From positions 104,105 to 168,104 of the forward strand of contig NZ_SPQG01000002.1 of assembly GCF_004944975.1 (NCBI RefSeq): a DNA stretch of 64,000 nucleotides, written 5' to 3'. Made by a program: the position numbers and the translations under genes. The DNA comes from Halorhabdus amylolytica. Its GTDB lineage: Archaea; Halobacteriota; Halobacteria; Halobacteriales; Haloarculaceae. The notes beneath the pieces are model-generated. The model saw nothing but the letters and a program-made list of their open reading frames with translations, had not been told where the DNA came from and did not search any database. Shown in pieces: positions 21,089 to 30,418 of this stretch. The first letter of the stretch is position 1. Each line of letters begins with the position of its first letter.

Positions 21089-21382
21089 TCACCCTGTCGT
21101 GACGCCAGTGGTGACTCCCTGTCCTCCGTCCTTTTCCGTCCGACGACCTCCGTTCACCCTGTCGGCGGTGGGCTCGTGTCGGTGGCCCACGAGCAGACAG
21201 AGTACGTTACAGGTGAGCAAGAGGGCGACCACGTCGATCCGCGCCGGCCCGAACATTACCAGCGGCAACGACGCCAGCCCCAGGACCACGGCACTCCAGA
21301 ACCCGGCTGCGACCAGGGCGTGTCCGAGTGCGGGACGGAGGTGATCGAACTGTTCGACGGTGGGGGGACCAATCCGTGTCAT
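21089..21382 (-). CDS. small two-helix membrane protein
   Basis: 97 aa from ATG 21382 (MTRIGPPTVEQFDHLRPALG). It has two hydrophobic helices at about residues 22-42 and 47-66 and a polar Thr/Gly-rich tail. No family is recognised. It stands alone and is convergent with the DUF7521-like gene. Confidence 0.5.
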   Translation of the reverse strand: MTRIGPPTVEQFDHLRPALGHALVAAGFWSAVVLGLASLPLVMFGPARIDVVALLLTCNVLCLLVGHRHEPTADRVNGGRRTEKDGGQGVTTGVTTG

Positions 21383-21467
21383 GTTCGGAAGACGGGCTCC
21401 GATCACCCAAAAGGTCACGGACGGTCAAAGCGTGCTTTGAGCTACCGGCCGTGGGTATGGTGGAGAC

Positions 21468-21731
21468 TCAGACGGCGTCGTCGGGTCGATGGTTCTCGGC
21501 CATCCGGTCGGCTTCGCGGGCGTAGCGGTCACGGTCGTCCGGATCGACCGGCGCGAGTCGGTCCGGTTCGACCTCGATCGCGGCGGTCACCGCTTCTTTC
21601 ATCAGCAGCGCCGTCGATCGCTGCTGGGTGACGTGTCTCGATCCGTCCCGGGTCGCGTAGACGAGCGTCACCAGGTCCTCGTCGTAGAAGTCCCGTTCGA
21701 CCAGCCAGCACTGTACAGTCTCCTCGCTCAT
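21468..21731 (-). CDS. conserved small haloarchaeal protein
   Basis: 87 aa soluble acidic protein (MSEETVQCWLVERDFYDEDL). It has a beta-hairpin-like LVTLVYATRDGSRHVTQQ, then a helix-rich acidic half DRLAPVDPDDRDRYAREADR. I have the impression of widespread haloarchaeal homologues of unknown role, but no named family comes to mind. It is divergent from the membrane protein gene at 21841, about 110 bp away. Confidence 0.6.
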   Translation of the reverse strand: MSEETVQCWLVERDFYDEDLVTLVYATRDGSRHVTQQRSTALLMKEAVTAAIEVEPDRLAPVDPDDRDRYAREADRMAENHRPDDAV

Positions 21732-21840
21732 GGGGGCTCTTGGCAGGGTAACGGGTTGTATCCTCCGACCGACGAATCGGGCGGGACGGCCCCGTCCGGC
21801 GGCCAGTGGCTTCTTGTGATCGCGTCCCAAAGCTCACTCG

Positions 21841-22476
21841 ATGGCCGACTGGAGCGATCGCGTCGAGGAGTTGCTCTACGAGGGAGAGGATGTGACCGAG
21901 CGCGTCTCGGTAGGCGGGGCTCACGTGGTCGTCACGACCCACCGGGTGCTGGCGTTCACGCCGGAGATGGACGGCGAGAACTTCCGGCAGGTCGAGCGCC
22001 CGAACGTCACCGACGTCGCCGTCAGGACCACGGGGGAGACGCGCTTCCTGCTGACCGGGTTCCGTGCCGGTCTCTTCGGGATCGTCCTGCTCGGCGTAGG
22101 CATGGCCGTCGACTTCGGGGCGTTGATGGGTAACATCGATCTCACTGATACCGGCAGCACCGGTCAACTGGGGATCGGCGGCATCTTGGGTATGCTCCAG
22201 GGAATGATCTCGATCATCTCCAGTCTCGACGACTACATGCGCATGCTCGGCGCGCTTTTGCTGTTGGTTGCGCTGGTTCCCGTCGCCATCTATATCTATA
22301 CCCGGGAGACCCGACTGGTCGTCTCGATCGCCGGCGGCGAGGACCTCCCGATCGCGGCTTCACCCGACGACGCCGAAAGAACTGTGGCTCGACTCCGGGA
22401 AGCGATCCTCCCGGAGGGGGTTTCTCCCGGGAGCGGGAGCCGGCGATCGCTCGACCTGCTGGAACGGTTCGGGTGA
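21841..22476 (+). CDS. membrane protein with an N-terminal PH-like domain
   Basis: 211 aa. Residues 1-65 (LLYEGEDVTERVSVGGAHVV, VTTHRVLAFTPEM) look like the bacterial PH/GRAM-type fold seen in short membrane proteins. A hydrophobic segment follows at about 72-92, a Gly-rich loop and second amphipathic helix at 105-125, another helix near 135-155, and then a second beta-rich cytosolic region. The function is unknown; family resemblance is by fold impression only. Confidence 0.55.
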   Translation: MADWSDRVEELLYEGEDVTERVSVGGAHVVVTTHRVLAFTPEMDGENFRQVERPNVTDVAVRTTGETRFLLTGFRAGLFGIVLLGVGMAVDFGALMGNIDLTDTGSTGQLGIGGILGMLQGMISIISSLDDYMRMLGALLLLVALVPVAIYIYTRETRLVVSIAGGEDLPIAASPDDAERTVARLREAILPEGVSPGSGSRRSLDLLERFG

Positions 22477-22551
22477 GCGTCCGGGCGGTACGTCCCCCGG
22501 CCGACGGCGTCGACGCCACGTTCAATTCGCTCCGGATCGTATTCCCGCTCG

Positions 22552-24291
22552 ATGGATTCGGCCGAGGTTCGAACCCGTGCCGGCGAGCTTCCGACGGAGC
22601 CGGGTGTCTACCAGTTTTTCGATAGTTCGAGCGAGGACGGAACTGTCCTCTACGTCGGCAAAGCCATCGACCTTCGGGATCGCGTCCGATCGTACACCGA
22701 TCCCCGCGGCGAACGCATCCGGCGGATGGTCGAACGGGCCGACGCTATCGAGGTAGTCATTACCGACACCGAGACGCAGGCGCTCCTCCTGGAGGCCAAC
22801 CTCATCAAGCGCCACCAGCCACGCTACAACGTTCGGTTGCGCGACGACAAGTCCTATCCGCTCGTCCAACTGACCGACCACGCCGCGCCACGGATCGAGA
22901 TCACGCGCGATCCCGACGAGGGCGCGGACGTATTCGGGCCATTCACGGACAAGCGGGACATCGAGACTGTCGTCAAGTCGATCCGGGAGACGTTCGGTCT
23001 GCGTGGGTGTTCGGACCACAAGTACGCAAACCGCGATCGCCCGTGTCTGGACTACGACATCGGGCTCTGTTCGGCGCCCTGTACCGGCGAGATCGATCCG
23101 GAAACCTACCGCCAGGATGTCGAGGCTGTCCGGCGCTTTTTCCGCGGTGAGACCGGCGTGCTCGCGGAGCCGATCCGCGAGGAGATGGACCGGGCAGCCG
23201 AGTCGGCGGCCTTCGAACGGGCGGCGAACCTCCGGGATCGACTCGCTGTCGTCGAATCCTTCCACGAGGGTGGTGGGACGGCCGTCGCTGCCAGTGACGA
23301 CCGAACGACTGACGTCCTGGCGGTCGCTCTGGAGGGCGAGGCGGCGACCGTCGCACGCCTCCACAGCAACGAGGGTTCGCTGGTCGAGCGGGAACGTCAC
23401 GCCGTCGAGACACCGGACGGACAGCAGGGCGGCGACGTGCTGGCCGCTTTCGTCCCCCAGTACTACGCCGACCGAGAGCTCCCGGACCGCCTCCTTCTCT
23501 CCGATCGATTGACTGACGACGAGGTCCGCTCCTGGTTGACCGATGCCGGCGTTAGCGTGGTCGTCCCCGGGGCGGGACGGGAGGCGACGCTGGTCGACCT
23601 CGCGCTGAAGAACGCCCGGCGCGGGACGGGACGGGACGACGGCGTCGCGGCGCTGGCCGAGGCGCTCGATCTGGATGCCGCCGACCGCATCGAGGGGTTC
23701 GACGTGAGCCACACCGGCGGTTCGGGCGTCGTCGGCAGCGACGTCTGTTTCCTCGACGGCACCCCGGAGAAACCCGATTACCGGCGCAAGAAACTCCCGG
23801 AGGGCAACGACGACTACGCGGCTATGCGGACGCTGATCGGCTGGCGGGCCGAACGGGCGATCGAGGGCCGGGACGACCGGCCCGATCCCGATCTGCTCTT
23901 GATCGACGGCGGCGAGGGACAACTCGCGGCCGCCCGGGAGGCCCTCGACGCCGCCGGCTGGGACGTGCCCGCGGTGGCCCTGGCGAAGGCCGAGGAACGC
24001 GTGATCACGACGGAGCGGACCTTCGACTGGGATGGGGACGCACCACAGTTGCGGCTCCTCCAGCGCGTCCGCGACGAGGCACACAGGTTCGCAGTGCAAT
24101 ATCACGGGACGCTCCGGGACGAGGCGTCGACGGCGCTCGACGACGTGCCGGGGATCGGCCCCGAACTTCGCCAGCGGCTGTTGGGACGGTTCGGGAGCGT
24201 CGAGGGGGTTCGCGAGGCGTCGACGGAGGAATTGCGGGATGTCCCGGGCGTCGGAGACACGACGGCCGAGACGATCCGACGACAGCTTTGA
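22552..24291 (+). CDS. uvrC: excinuclease ABC subunit C
   Basis: Nucleotide excision repair nuclease that incises both sides of a lesion with UvrA/UvrB. The GIY-YIG domain is N-terminal (GVY at 18-20, LYVGKA at 33-38). A UVR-type helical segment ([21 protein letters not shown]) follows, then the RNase H-like UvrC domain ([20 protein letters not shown]) and a C-terminal helix-hairpin-helix pair. The length of 579 aa is normal. It is known as a bacterial import shared by haloarchaea. Confidence 0.95.
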   Translation: MDSAEVRTRAGELPTEPGVYQFFDSSSEDGTVLYVGKAIDLRDRVRSYTDPRGERIRRMVERADAIEVVITDTETQALLLEANLIKRHQPRYNVRLRDDKSYPLVQLTDHAAPRIEITRDPDEGADVFGPFTDKRDIETVVKSIRETFGLRGCSDHKYANRDRPCLDYDIGLCSAPCTGEIDPETYRQDVEAVRRFFRGETGVLAEPIREEMDRAAESAAFERAANLRDRLAVVESFHEGGGTAVAASDDRTTDVLAVALEGEAATVARLHSNEGSLVERERHAVETPDGQQGGDVLAAFVPQYYADRELPDRLLLSDRLTDDEVRSWLTDAGVSVVVPGAGREATLVDLALKNARRGTGRDDGVAALAEALDLDAADRIEGFDVSHTGGSGVVGSDVCFLDGTPEKPDYRRKKLPEGNDDYAAMRTLIGWRAERAIEGRDDRPDPDLLLIDGGEGQLAAAREALDAAGWDVPAVALAKAEERVITTERTFDWDGDAPQLRLLQRVRDEAHRFAVQYHGTLRDEASTALDDVPGIGPELRQRLLGRFGSVEGVREASTEELRDVPGVGDTTAETIRRQL

Positions 24292-24646
24292 CCACGGGGC
24301 CCGGATCAGTCCCCCGGCGAGACCGGGATTTCATTATGCATGCGATAATATTATCGTGTGCATAATACTTGATCGGGAGCCGGAACGGGAGTGGCTTCTC
24401 CTACGGAATGCAGGCGCTGATCGGGAGACACTCGTCGTGTACGGATGTCGGTGGATCCGAAAGACGACACTGGTCACGGAGTCCCGACGGTAGCCGAGGT
24501 AGAACCCGTTTACGTTCCACCCTGCGGGACGGGAAGCCGCGCCCTTCAGACCTGGAGAACGTCATCGGAGATTTGAGAGAGAGCGCACTCGACCGTGAGG
24601 ATCTCGTCCTCTGTACCCCGACAGCTGTGCTCGATTGTTTTGGGTC
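24292..24646. other. intergenic region with a palindrome; no secure gene
   Basis: The region holds a 34-bp near-palindrome and, beginning inside it, a GTG frame (24358-24493) of 45 codons (VCIILDREPEREWLLL ...). That peptide has no recognised family and lacks a clear promoter. Longer frames here run antisense to other signals and are Arg/Ser-rich, so I do not call a gene. Confidence 0.4.
24333..24366. repeat. 34-bp near-perfect palindrome
   Basis: The arms ATTATGCA and TGCATAAT surround a perfect 14-bp core CGATAATATTATCG, with only the two spacer bases on each side not complementary. The AT-rich dyad in GC-rich DNA resembles an operator rather than a terminator. It lies 42 bp downstream of uvrC. 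Confidence 0.6.
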
Positions 24647-25279
24647 CTAATCGCCACTCGCGGGCGCGCTGGCGGTCGAAGGGGCGTCCGTATCGACACC
24701 GAGCCACTCGGCGGCGGGACGACCAAGCGGGACGGACACGCCGACGTTCGCGGCCAGGCTGTGAGCAAGCATGTACAGTCCCCAGACGAACAGCCACAGG
24801 AAGAGCACGCCGGCGATCGCCCGCGGGAACGCGAACAGGTCCGCGAGGCCGGCGCTGATCAGCGTCAGCCCACCGGTCGGGCCAATGAGGAACTCGAACC
24901 ACGGCTGGACGACCAGCGCGATCGACCACATTCCCAGAAGGACGCCCAGGAAGAGCGTCCACGCGCCGAAAAAGGGATTGAGCGAGCCGACCGGCCCGAT
25001 GGCGTCGGCAACGAGCATCAGGCCCGGCCCCCACATGAACAGCATCCCGAAGGTGGCCATCAGCGTCCCGCCGGTCGAATCGCCCTTGCGGAGGAGGATC
25101 GTCCCTGCGGCGAACTGACAAATTCCGCCGACCAGTCCGATCGCGGCGACCAGCAGTCCGGCCTCGCTTCCCCACCAGCCCAGGAAGTCGCCCGCGAAGG
25201 CGAGGTTGATCCCGGCCAGCGGCGCGAATCCCAGCGCCCCGGGATCGCCCCACCGGCTCTGTGTGTCTGATTGTGACAT
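24647..25279 (-). CDS. AceTr (GPR1/FUN34/YaaH)-like membrane protein
   Basis: 210 aa with six hydrophobic helices in a compact hairpin-like arrangement. The N-terminal GDPGALGFAPLAG resembles the acetate-transporter family motif, in which a small-residue NPAPLGL-type segment precedes helix 1. Length and helix count suit GPR1/FUN34/YaaH proteins, which move acetate or succinate. The motif is not canonical, so substrate is uncertain. It is a single gene with no obvious partner. Confidence 0.65.
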   Translation of the reverse strand: MSQSDTQSRWGDPGALGFAPLAGINLAFAGDFLGWWGSEAGLLVAAIGLVGGICQFAAGTILLRKGDSTGGTLMATFGMLFMWGPGLMLVADAIGPVGSLNPFFGAWTLFLGVLLGMWSIALVVQPWFEFLIGPTGGLTLISAGLADLFAFPRAIAGVLFLWLFVWGLYMLAHSLAANVGVSVPLGRPAAEWLGVDTDAPSTASAPASGD

Positions 25280-25527
25280 TTCTTGCCTCTACTTTTCGTA
25301 GCCCCGAATATACCGTTTTCGCTCTTTACGGTCTGTGTGGACGATTATAGGGGATTTCACGCCACGAGCGTCCGGAAAACGGAACCGGCCTTCCTCGATC
25401 GTCAATCCGTGCGGGCGTTCGACCCGTCGGGGTAGCTCAGTTCGGTTCCCCCTCCAGTTCGTCCCGAGGCATGTTCGGGATCTGCCCACTCCAGTGGGCA
25501 TTTACCGCCTGAAGTCCACGTGTGCGT

Positions 25528-25935
25528 ATGGACGAATCCAGCGAAGCGGTCCCAGACTCCGAGACGGAGTGGCGCGAGGTCCTGACCGAGGAGGAGTATC
25601 ACATCCTCCGCGAGCGTGGTACTGAGCCGAAGTTCAGCGGGGAATACCTCGATGTCGACGACGACGGGGTCTTCCGGTGTGCCGGCTGTGGGACGGCATT
25701 GTTCGACACCGAACGGCAGTTCGAGTCCGGCCACGGCTGGCCGAGTTTCACCGACGTGATCGAGGACGGAAACGTCGAGACCGAACTCGACACCCGTCAC
25801 GGCATGGAACGGACTGAAGTCCTCTGTGGGGAGTGTGGCGGCCATCTGGGTCACGTCTTCGACGACGGCCCGGACCCGACCGGCAAGCGCTACTGCATCA
25901 ACTCGGCTGCTCTCGAGTTCGAACCTGAGGACTGA
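25528..25935 (+). CDS. msrB: peptide-methionine (R)-S-oxide reductase
   Basis: Reduces methionine-R-sulfoxide in proteins. 135 aa contain the two zinc-binding pairs C51/C54 and C100/C103, the substrate block SGHGWPSF, and the catalytic C123 in RYCINSAAL. Start: ATG at 25528, six bases after an in-frame GTG. It is a single-domain enzyme with no msrA adjacent. Confidence 0.92.
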   Translation: MDESSEAVPDSETEWREVLTEEEYHILRERGTEPKFSGEYLDVDDDGVFRCAGCGTALFDTERQFESGHGWPSFTDVIEDGNVETELDTRHGMERTEVLCGECGGHLGHVFDDGPDPTGKRYCINSAALEFEPED

Positions 25936-26000
25936 AGTCGTCGTCTCGCGGGTGGACAGTGGCCGGTGGTTTTTTGCCCGTCTTCGGGGATTGTTCGGAC

Positions 26001-26621
26001 GTGTCACGAAACGACTCCGCGGAGGGCGACGACGGGTCGCTGCTTTCGGACGACCTGGACGGCATGTTCGAATTCCCGTGGTTACGGGGCATTCTCGCCG
26101 GCGTCGCCGCCTGGGTCGTCGGATACGTCCTCTTCGCGGTGCTGTTCTACCTCGGGCCGGCCTCGATCGACGCGCCGTCGCAGTCTTCCCGTCTCACCCA
26201 GATCGGTCACCTCTTCTACAACGCACAGTTCGTCGACCGGATCGTCACTGCGCCAGGGGGTATCGTGATCGCCGGTGGACGACGGACGAACTTCCTGTTG
26301 GAGGCGAGCGTAACCGAACTGCCGTTGGCAGTGTACTTCGCCGTCCCGATCGTCGCGTTGGTCGCTGCCGGCGTCCTGTTCGGGGCGCTGTCACTCGATC
26401 CGTCGCCGGACTTCCTCGAGTCGGGTCTGACCGGGTTCGCAATGGCTCTGGGCTACGTCGTCGTCGCCGTCGCCGGCACCTTCCTGTTCGTCGTCACTGC
26501 CGCGGAGGGTCAGGTGACCGCGGCACCGGACCGCCTGCAGGCCGCCGCCTTCGCGTTCGCCTACCCGTTCGTCCTGGGCACGCTCGGCTCGCTGGTCGGT
26601 AGTCTCTACGACCGCGAGTGA
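26001..26621 (+). CDS. DUF7978-like four- to five-helix membrane protein
   Basis: 206 aa from GTG 26001 (VSRNDSAEGDDGSLL). After an acidic cytosolic N-terminus come hydrophobic helices at about residues 27-50, 99-122, 134-160 and 172-195, and a loop APGGIVIAGG. I associate the pattern with a haloarchaeal membrane DUF (DUF7978), at low certainty. Its 3' end overlaps the convergent mptE-like gene by 16 bp. Confidence 0.55.
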   Translation: MSRNDSAEGDDGSLLSDDLDGMFEFPWLRGILAGVAAWVVGYVLFAVLFYLGPASIDAPSQSSRLTQIGHLFYNAQFVDRIVTAPGGIVIAGGRRTNFLLEASVTELPLAVYFAVPIVALVAAGVLFGALSLDPSPDFLESGLTGFAMALGYVVVAVAGTFLFVVTAAEGQVTAAPDRLQAAAFAFAYPFVLGTLGSLVGSLYDRE

Positions 26622-27316
26622 CCGAGCGCGTCCACCTCGACGTCCGCCCGTCGGCCATCGAGTATCCCGAACCGCTCCTCGCGGCGATCTTCAAGCCAGT
26701 ACAGCAGGCGTTCGGCCCACGCGAGTTTTCGTCGCTTCTCGTCCCCGAGTGACTGGTCGTCGAAGTCCCAACCCGGGAAGACGAACTCGTCGGCGTCGAG
26801 GTGGTCAGCCAGGAACGCCGCTCGATCGCCGTCCGTGAATCCCCCGTAGTTCGCGACCGACCCGGTCGGGGCGGCCTGCGTCGTGGGGAGTACGCACTCC
26901 AGTTCCAACGTGGGGACGTACTGCCGGAGTAGGGGGACGTTGTCGCCGTGTGCGTGAACGGCCACCGAAACCCCCTCGTTGGTCAGTTCACGTACTGTCC
27001 CGGGATGTTTGTCGAGGTCGGTCACCACGAGATCCGGAGTTAGTCCCGCCTCCCGAAGCCTGTCGGCCGCCGTCGAGGCAGCGACGACGGTGTCGGCTGC
27101 CCGGACCCGATCGATCTCTTCGAGCAGCGATGGTCCGGCGCCCGCAATCGCCACGGTCTCTCCGGAGAACGCGTCTTCTTCGGGAACGTATGGCCGGGCG
27201 TCGACTGATTCGACCAGCGAGGCGAGCAGATCCCGCGCTCGCTCGTCGCCCTCCCGATCGTATCCGAAGTCGGCGAGGATGGCCTCGTATACCGGTTCCC
27301 AGGTCGCGAAGTCCAT
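26606..27316 (-). CDS. 6-hydroxymethylpterin diphosphokinase, MptE-like
   Basis: Archaeal MptE (DUF115-type) proteins pyrophosphorylate 6-hydroxymethyl-7,8-dihydropterin, feeding folate or methanopterin synthesis. The 236 aa sequence has AIAGAGPSLLEEI (nucleotide-binding loop), TPDLVVTDLDK (metal-binding Asp pair) and AVHAHGDN, all hallmarks of the family. Its ATG overlaps the upstream folP stop (ATGA). The next pathway enzyme is thus coupled to it, which strongly supports the assignment. Confidence 0.8.
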   Translation of the reverse strand: MDFATWEPVYEAILADFGYDREGDERARDLLASLVESVDARPYVPEEDAFSGETVAIAGAGPSLLEEIDRVRAADTVVAASTAADRLREAGLTPDLVVTDLDKHPGTVRELTNEGVSVAVHAHGDNVPLLRQYVPTLELECVLPTTQAAPTGSVANYGGFTDGDRAAFLADHLDADEFVFPGWDFDDQSLGDEKRRKLAWAERLLYWLEDRREERFGILDGRRADVEVDALGHSRS

Positions 27317-28506
27317 CACTCGGCCTCGCTCGCCACGTATTCCAGTCTCTCGACGAGCCGATCCGGGAGTGCTCGTTTCCGTGCGGTCGTTGCCAACCGA
27401 TCGAGAGCGGCGGGCGTCCCCACGAGTAGGTGACTCCGCTCCCCGCTGAGGAACTGGACGCCGTGGTCACTCGCCAGCGCGGCTATCTCGTCCGCTGGCC
27501 GGTCGTCCAGTCCCGTCAACTCGAAGACTCGCGTGACGGCTTCCGCCGGGTCTATCGCCGCTGCATCGACGCGCTCGAAGTGTCGTTCGGCCTCGGTGAC
27601 CCGGGTCACGTCGAGTTCCTCGACGCCCCGTTCGAGATCACGTCCGCGTTCGCGGGCGAATTCGTCGCCGATGATCGCGGCGTCCAGTGTCTCGCTCACG
27701 TCATGGGTCCGGATCACGTGGGCGCCACGTTCGACGGCCATCGCGGTCGCCGCGAGGCTGACCGGCAGGGCCGCCTCGGTCGATCGTCCGGCGAGTTCCC
27801 GGAGGAAGTTCTTCCGGTTGATCGATACCAGGATCGGTCGGTCGAGTCCACGGAATTCCCGGAGACGGCGGAGCGTCTCCCGATCGTCTTCGACAGTCTG
27901 GGCCTCGCTCCAGCCGCCGAAGGCCGGGTCGACGATCGTTTTCTCGGTGAACCCACCCTGCTTGAGTGCCTCGTAGACTTCATCGACGTAATCGGCGTCT
28001 TCGACCCAGCCCTCGCCACACCGTTCGGTCCAGTCGGTCTCTTCGACGGCTCCCGGTCGCCCCAGGTCCGGCGGACTGGCCATCTTCACGACCGCGGCGT
28101 CGTACTCGTCACAGACTGCAGGCATCTCGGGATCGGCGAAGCCACAGACGTCGTTGACCATGTCGAACCCGCGGGCGAGGGCTTCGTCGGCGACCGCGCT
28201 GTAGCGGGTCTCGATCGAGAAGACGGCGTCACCGCTCACTGATTCGATGGTCTCGATCGCAGTGTCGAGACGTTCGCGCTCTTCCTCGGCGGAGAGCACG
28301 TCCAGGCGCTTGTTGGCTGATTCGAGACCGACGTCGACGATGTCAGCGCCCGCGTCGATCATGTCCTCGACGTAGGTGGCTGCCTCGCCTGGGTCCGAAA
28401 AGACGCTCGGATTGTAAGGCGACTCCCGGCTCACGTTGAGCACGCCCATGATCCGTGGCGGGTGGTCATCGCCGATCCCCAGGCCCGCGGCGTCCACGTT
28501 GTGCAT
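27316..28506 (-). CDS. folP: dihydropteroate synthase
   Basis: Condenses hydroxymethyldihydropterin diphosphate with p-aminobenzoate. 396 aa: MGVLNVSRESPYNPSVFSDP is the pterin-site block, ADIVDVGLESAN the second block, FDMVNDVCGFAD the third, and RTHDV near the end of the barrel completes the TIM-barrel signature. An additional C-terminal domain of about 110 residues (from SETLDAAIIGDEFARE) is typical of haloarchaeal FolP. It is translationally coupled to the downstream mptE-like gene. Confidence 0.88.
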   Translation of the reverse strand: MHNVDAAGLGIGDDHPPRIMGVLNVSRESPYNPSVFSDPGEAATYVEDMIDAGADIVDVGLESANKRLDVLSAEEERERLDTAIETIESVSGDAVFSIETRYSAVADEALARGFDMVNDVCGFADPEMPAVCDEYDAAVVKMASPPDLGRPGAVEETDWTERCGEGWVEDADYVDEVYEALKQGGFTEKTIVDPAFGGWSEAQTVEDDRETLRRLREFRGLDRPILVSINRKNFLRELAGRSTEAALPVSLAATAMAVERGAHVIRTHDVSETLDAAIIGDEFARERGRDLERGVEELDVTRVTEAERHFERVDAAAIDPAEAVTRVFELTGLDDRPADEIAALASDHGVQFLSGERSHLLVGTPAALDRLATTARKRALPDRLVERLEYVASEAE

Positions 28507-28629
28507 GGACTGGGTGACGGGCGACGGCGTGAAAAACGGTCGGTCACCGGCGACTTCTCTCCTCGTTCGAGTGAGTGATTTCGGGAACAATTACCGTGGC
28601 GCCGCGTTTATCGGGATCCATGCCCGGCT

Positions 28630-29415
28630 TCAGATGTCTCGCTGGTCGAACACGATCCCACTGAGGAGGAGCAACGCCAGAAACGCAAGCAGGAGGATGG
28701 CGCTGTCGATCAGTTCGTACGAGCCGTCGACCAGCAACGTGGTGGGATCGTAATAGTGGGTCGGACTGACGTACTGGATCCAGTCGTACTCCTCGGCGCT
28801 GCCGACCGCCGACTCGACGAGGAACAACACGAACACGAGACCGATGGCTCCACGCTCCGCGATCGCGGCCCGACTGACCAGGACGGAAAAGACTGTCCCG
28901 ATCGCTGCACAGACGAGCAGGTAGGGGATCGACAACGCGTGAGTCAACGCGAGATGCGTCAGTTCGATCGACTCGCCGACGGCGTCGACCAAAAGGTACA
29001 CGGCACAGCCGACGACGACGTTGACGACCACGATGGGGAGCAGTAGCGAGGCGAACTTCTCGGCGAGGAGTCGTCCTCGGGAGATCGGAAACGAGAGCAA
29101 CAGATCCAGCCGGTCGTTCTCGACATCGCCGGCGATCATCCCGCCCGCAACGTACGCGAGGTACAACCCCAGTCCGAGGACCCAGATGAAACTGTAGACT
29201 TCCGCGCCGAGGAACCCCCCGATCGTTGACAGCGACTCGGCGCCGAAGGCGTCCTGCATCGCAGGTGGCAACTCCTCGAAGAGTTTCTCGATCGATACCC
29301 CTTCGAGGACGGTGAAATACCAGACGATGAACGCGGCATAGAGACTGATCCCGATCGAGAGCAGTACGGTTCCCCGGACGCGGCGCCCAGCCTCGTATCG
29401 CGCGGTTTCAAACAT
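28630..29415 (-). CDS. ABC-2 type transporter permease (exporter operon)
   Basis: 261 aa with about six helices. It starts MFETARYEAGRRVRGTVLLS, has a large extracellular loop after helix 1 (LEGVSIEKLFEELPPAMQDA, typical of the ABC-2 family) and the coupling segment ENDRLDLLLSFPISRGRLL. It is the last gene of a three-gene operon; its ATG overlaps the ATPase gene end by 8 bp. The substrate is unknown. Confidence 0.85.
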   Translation of the reverse strand: MFETARYEAGRRVRGTVLLSIGISLYAAFIVWYFTVLEGVSIEKLFEELPPAMQDAFGAESLSTIGGFLGAEVYSFIWVLGLGLYLAYVAGGMIAGDVENDRLDLLLSFPISRGRLLAEKFASLLLPIVVVNVVVGCAVYLLVDAVGESIELTHLALTHALSIPYLLVCAAIGTVFSVLVSRAAIAERGAIGLVFVLFLVESAVGSAEEYDWIQYVSPTHYYDPTTLLVDGSYELIDSAILLLAFLALLLLSGIVFDQRDI

Positions 29416-30418
29416 CGATACTCTCCCCGTCAGTCCGGGTTTCCGTCCCGGACCCGTTCTCAGTCCTGGACCCGTTCTCAGTCCCGGACTCGTTCTCAGT
29501 CCCGGACCCGCTCTCAGTCCCGGACGTCCCGTAATAGTGGACGAAAACGTCTTCGAGCGGGGGTTCGCTGATCTCGACGTCGTGGACATCGTGGGTGGCC
29601 AACTCCTCGATGAGGGCGTTGTACTCGCCGGTGTAGATGAATTGCACCCCGTCCGGGAACTGCGTCACGTCGACCACGCCGTCGAGAGCCGTGATTTTCC
29701 CACTGGCATCGTCGGTCGTGTGGACGCGAACCCGCTTGCCACCTTGATCGAGCAACGTTTCGACGTCCTCGAGTTCGACGAGTTCGCCGGCCCGGACGAT
29801 CCCAACCCGATCACAGACGCGCCGAACCTCGCTCAACACGTGAGAGGAGAAGAAGATCGTCGTTCCCGCGTCGCGTTCGCGCCTGACGAACTCGTTAAAC
29901 TCCTCCTGCATGAGGGGGTCGAGCCCTGACGTGGGTTCGTCCATGATCACGAGATCAGGGTCGTGCATGAACGCCTGGATCAGGCCGAGCATCCGCTCGT
30001 TCCCGGTCGAATACTCCCGGATCGGTCGTTCCAGCGGCGGCGAGAAGATGTCGAGCAGTTCGTCAACTCTCTGCTCGCCCTTCATCGAGGCGTGGTAGTC
30101 GAGGATCTCCTCGCCAGTAACTGCCTCCTCGAACCCGAGCTGTGCGGGGAGATATCCGATCCGTCGCTTCGCTTCGATCAGGGCCTCCTCGTCGTGAATG
30201 TCCGCGCCGAGAACAGTCGCCGTCCCCCCGGTCGGCTTCAACAGTCCAAGAAGCATCCGGATCAGTGTCGACTTCCCGGCACCGTTCGGGCCGAGGAACC
30301 CGAACACTTCCCCCTTCCGGACGGTGAACGACAGCGAATCATTCGCGAGCACCTCCCCGTAATCCTTCGAGAGTTCAGTCACCTCGATCGGCGGTGTCTC
30401 GGCGGAGTCAGTGCCCAT
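29408..30418 (-). CDS. ABC transporter ATP-binding protein with a repeat-encoded tail
   Basis: 336 aa. Walker A GPNGAGKST is at residues 43-51; Walker B is LVIMDEPTSGLDP and the H-loop FFSSHVLSEV. The signature EYSTGNERMLG departs from the usual Ser-Gly-Gly pattern. The C-terminal 30 or so residues are a Gly/Thr/Glu/Ser/Asn-rich hexapeptide repeat encoded by an 18-bp minisatellite. The ATG at 30418 overlaps the upstream gene by 11 bp, and the 3' end overlaps the permease, so all three are coupled. Confidence 0.88.
   Translation of the reverse strand: MGTDSAETPPIEVTELSKDYGEVLANDSLSFTVRKGEVFGFLGPNGAGKSTLIRMLLGLLKPTGGTATVLGADIHDEEALIEAKRRIGYLPAQLGFEEAVTGEEILDYHASMKGEQRVDELLDIFSPPLERPIREYSTGNERMLGLIQAFMHDPDLVIMDEPTSGLDPLMQEEFNEFVRRERDAGTTIFFSSHVLSEVRRVCDRVGIVRAGELVELEDVETLLDQGGKRVRVHTTDDASGKITALDGVVDVTQFPDGVQFIYTGEYNALIEELATHDVHDVEISEPPLEDVFVHYYGTSGTESGSGTENESGTENGSRTENGSGTETRTDGESIDV
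29445..29525. repeat. 18-bp tandem repeat (minisatellite) inside the ATPase gene
   Basis: Four full 18-bp units, close to GTCCCGGACCCGTTCTCA, and half a fifth unit cover 81 bp. The period is a multiple of three, so copy-number changes keep frame and lengthen or shorten the acidic tail by six residues. Confidence 0.85.

Noticed and set aside
24369..24650. 93-codon plus-strand frame downstream of uvrC
   Set aside because: Arg/Ser-rich sequence, no promoter or family, overlapping other frames; only the nearby palindrome seems real.
25429..25505. tRNA-like segment GGGGTAGCTCAGTTCGGTT
   Set aside because: Only the D-arm-like wording is present. No anticodon arm, T-arm with a TTCRA loop, or acceptor pairing can be made on either strand.
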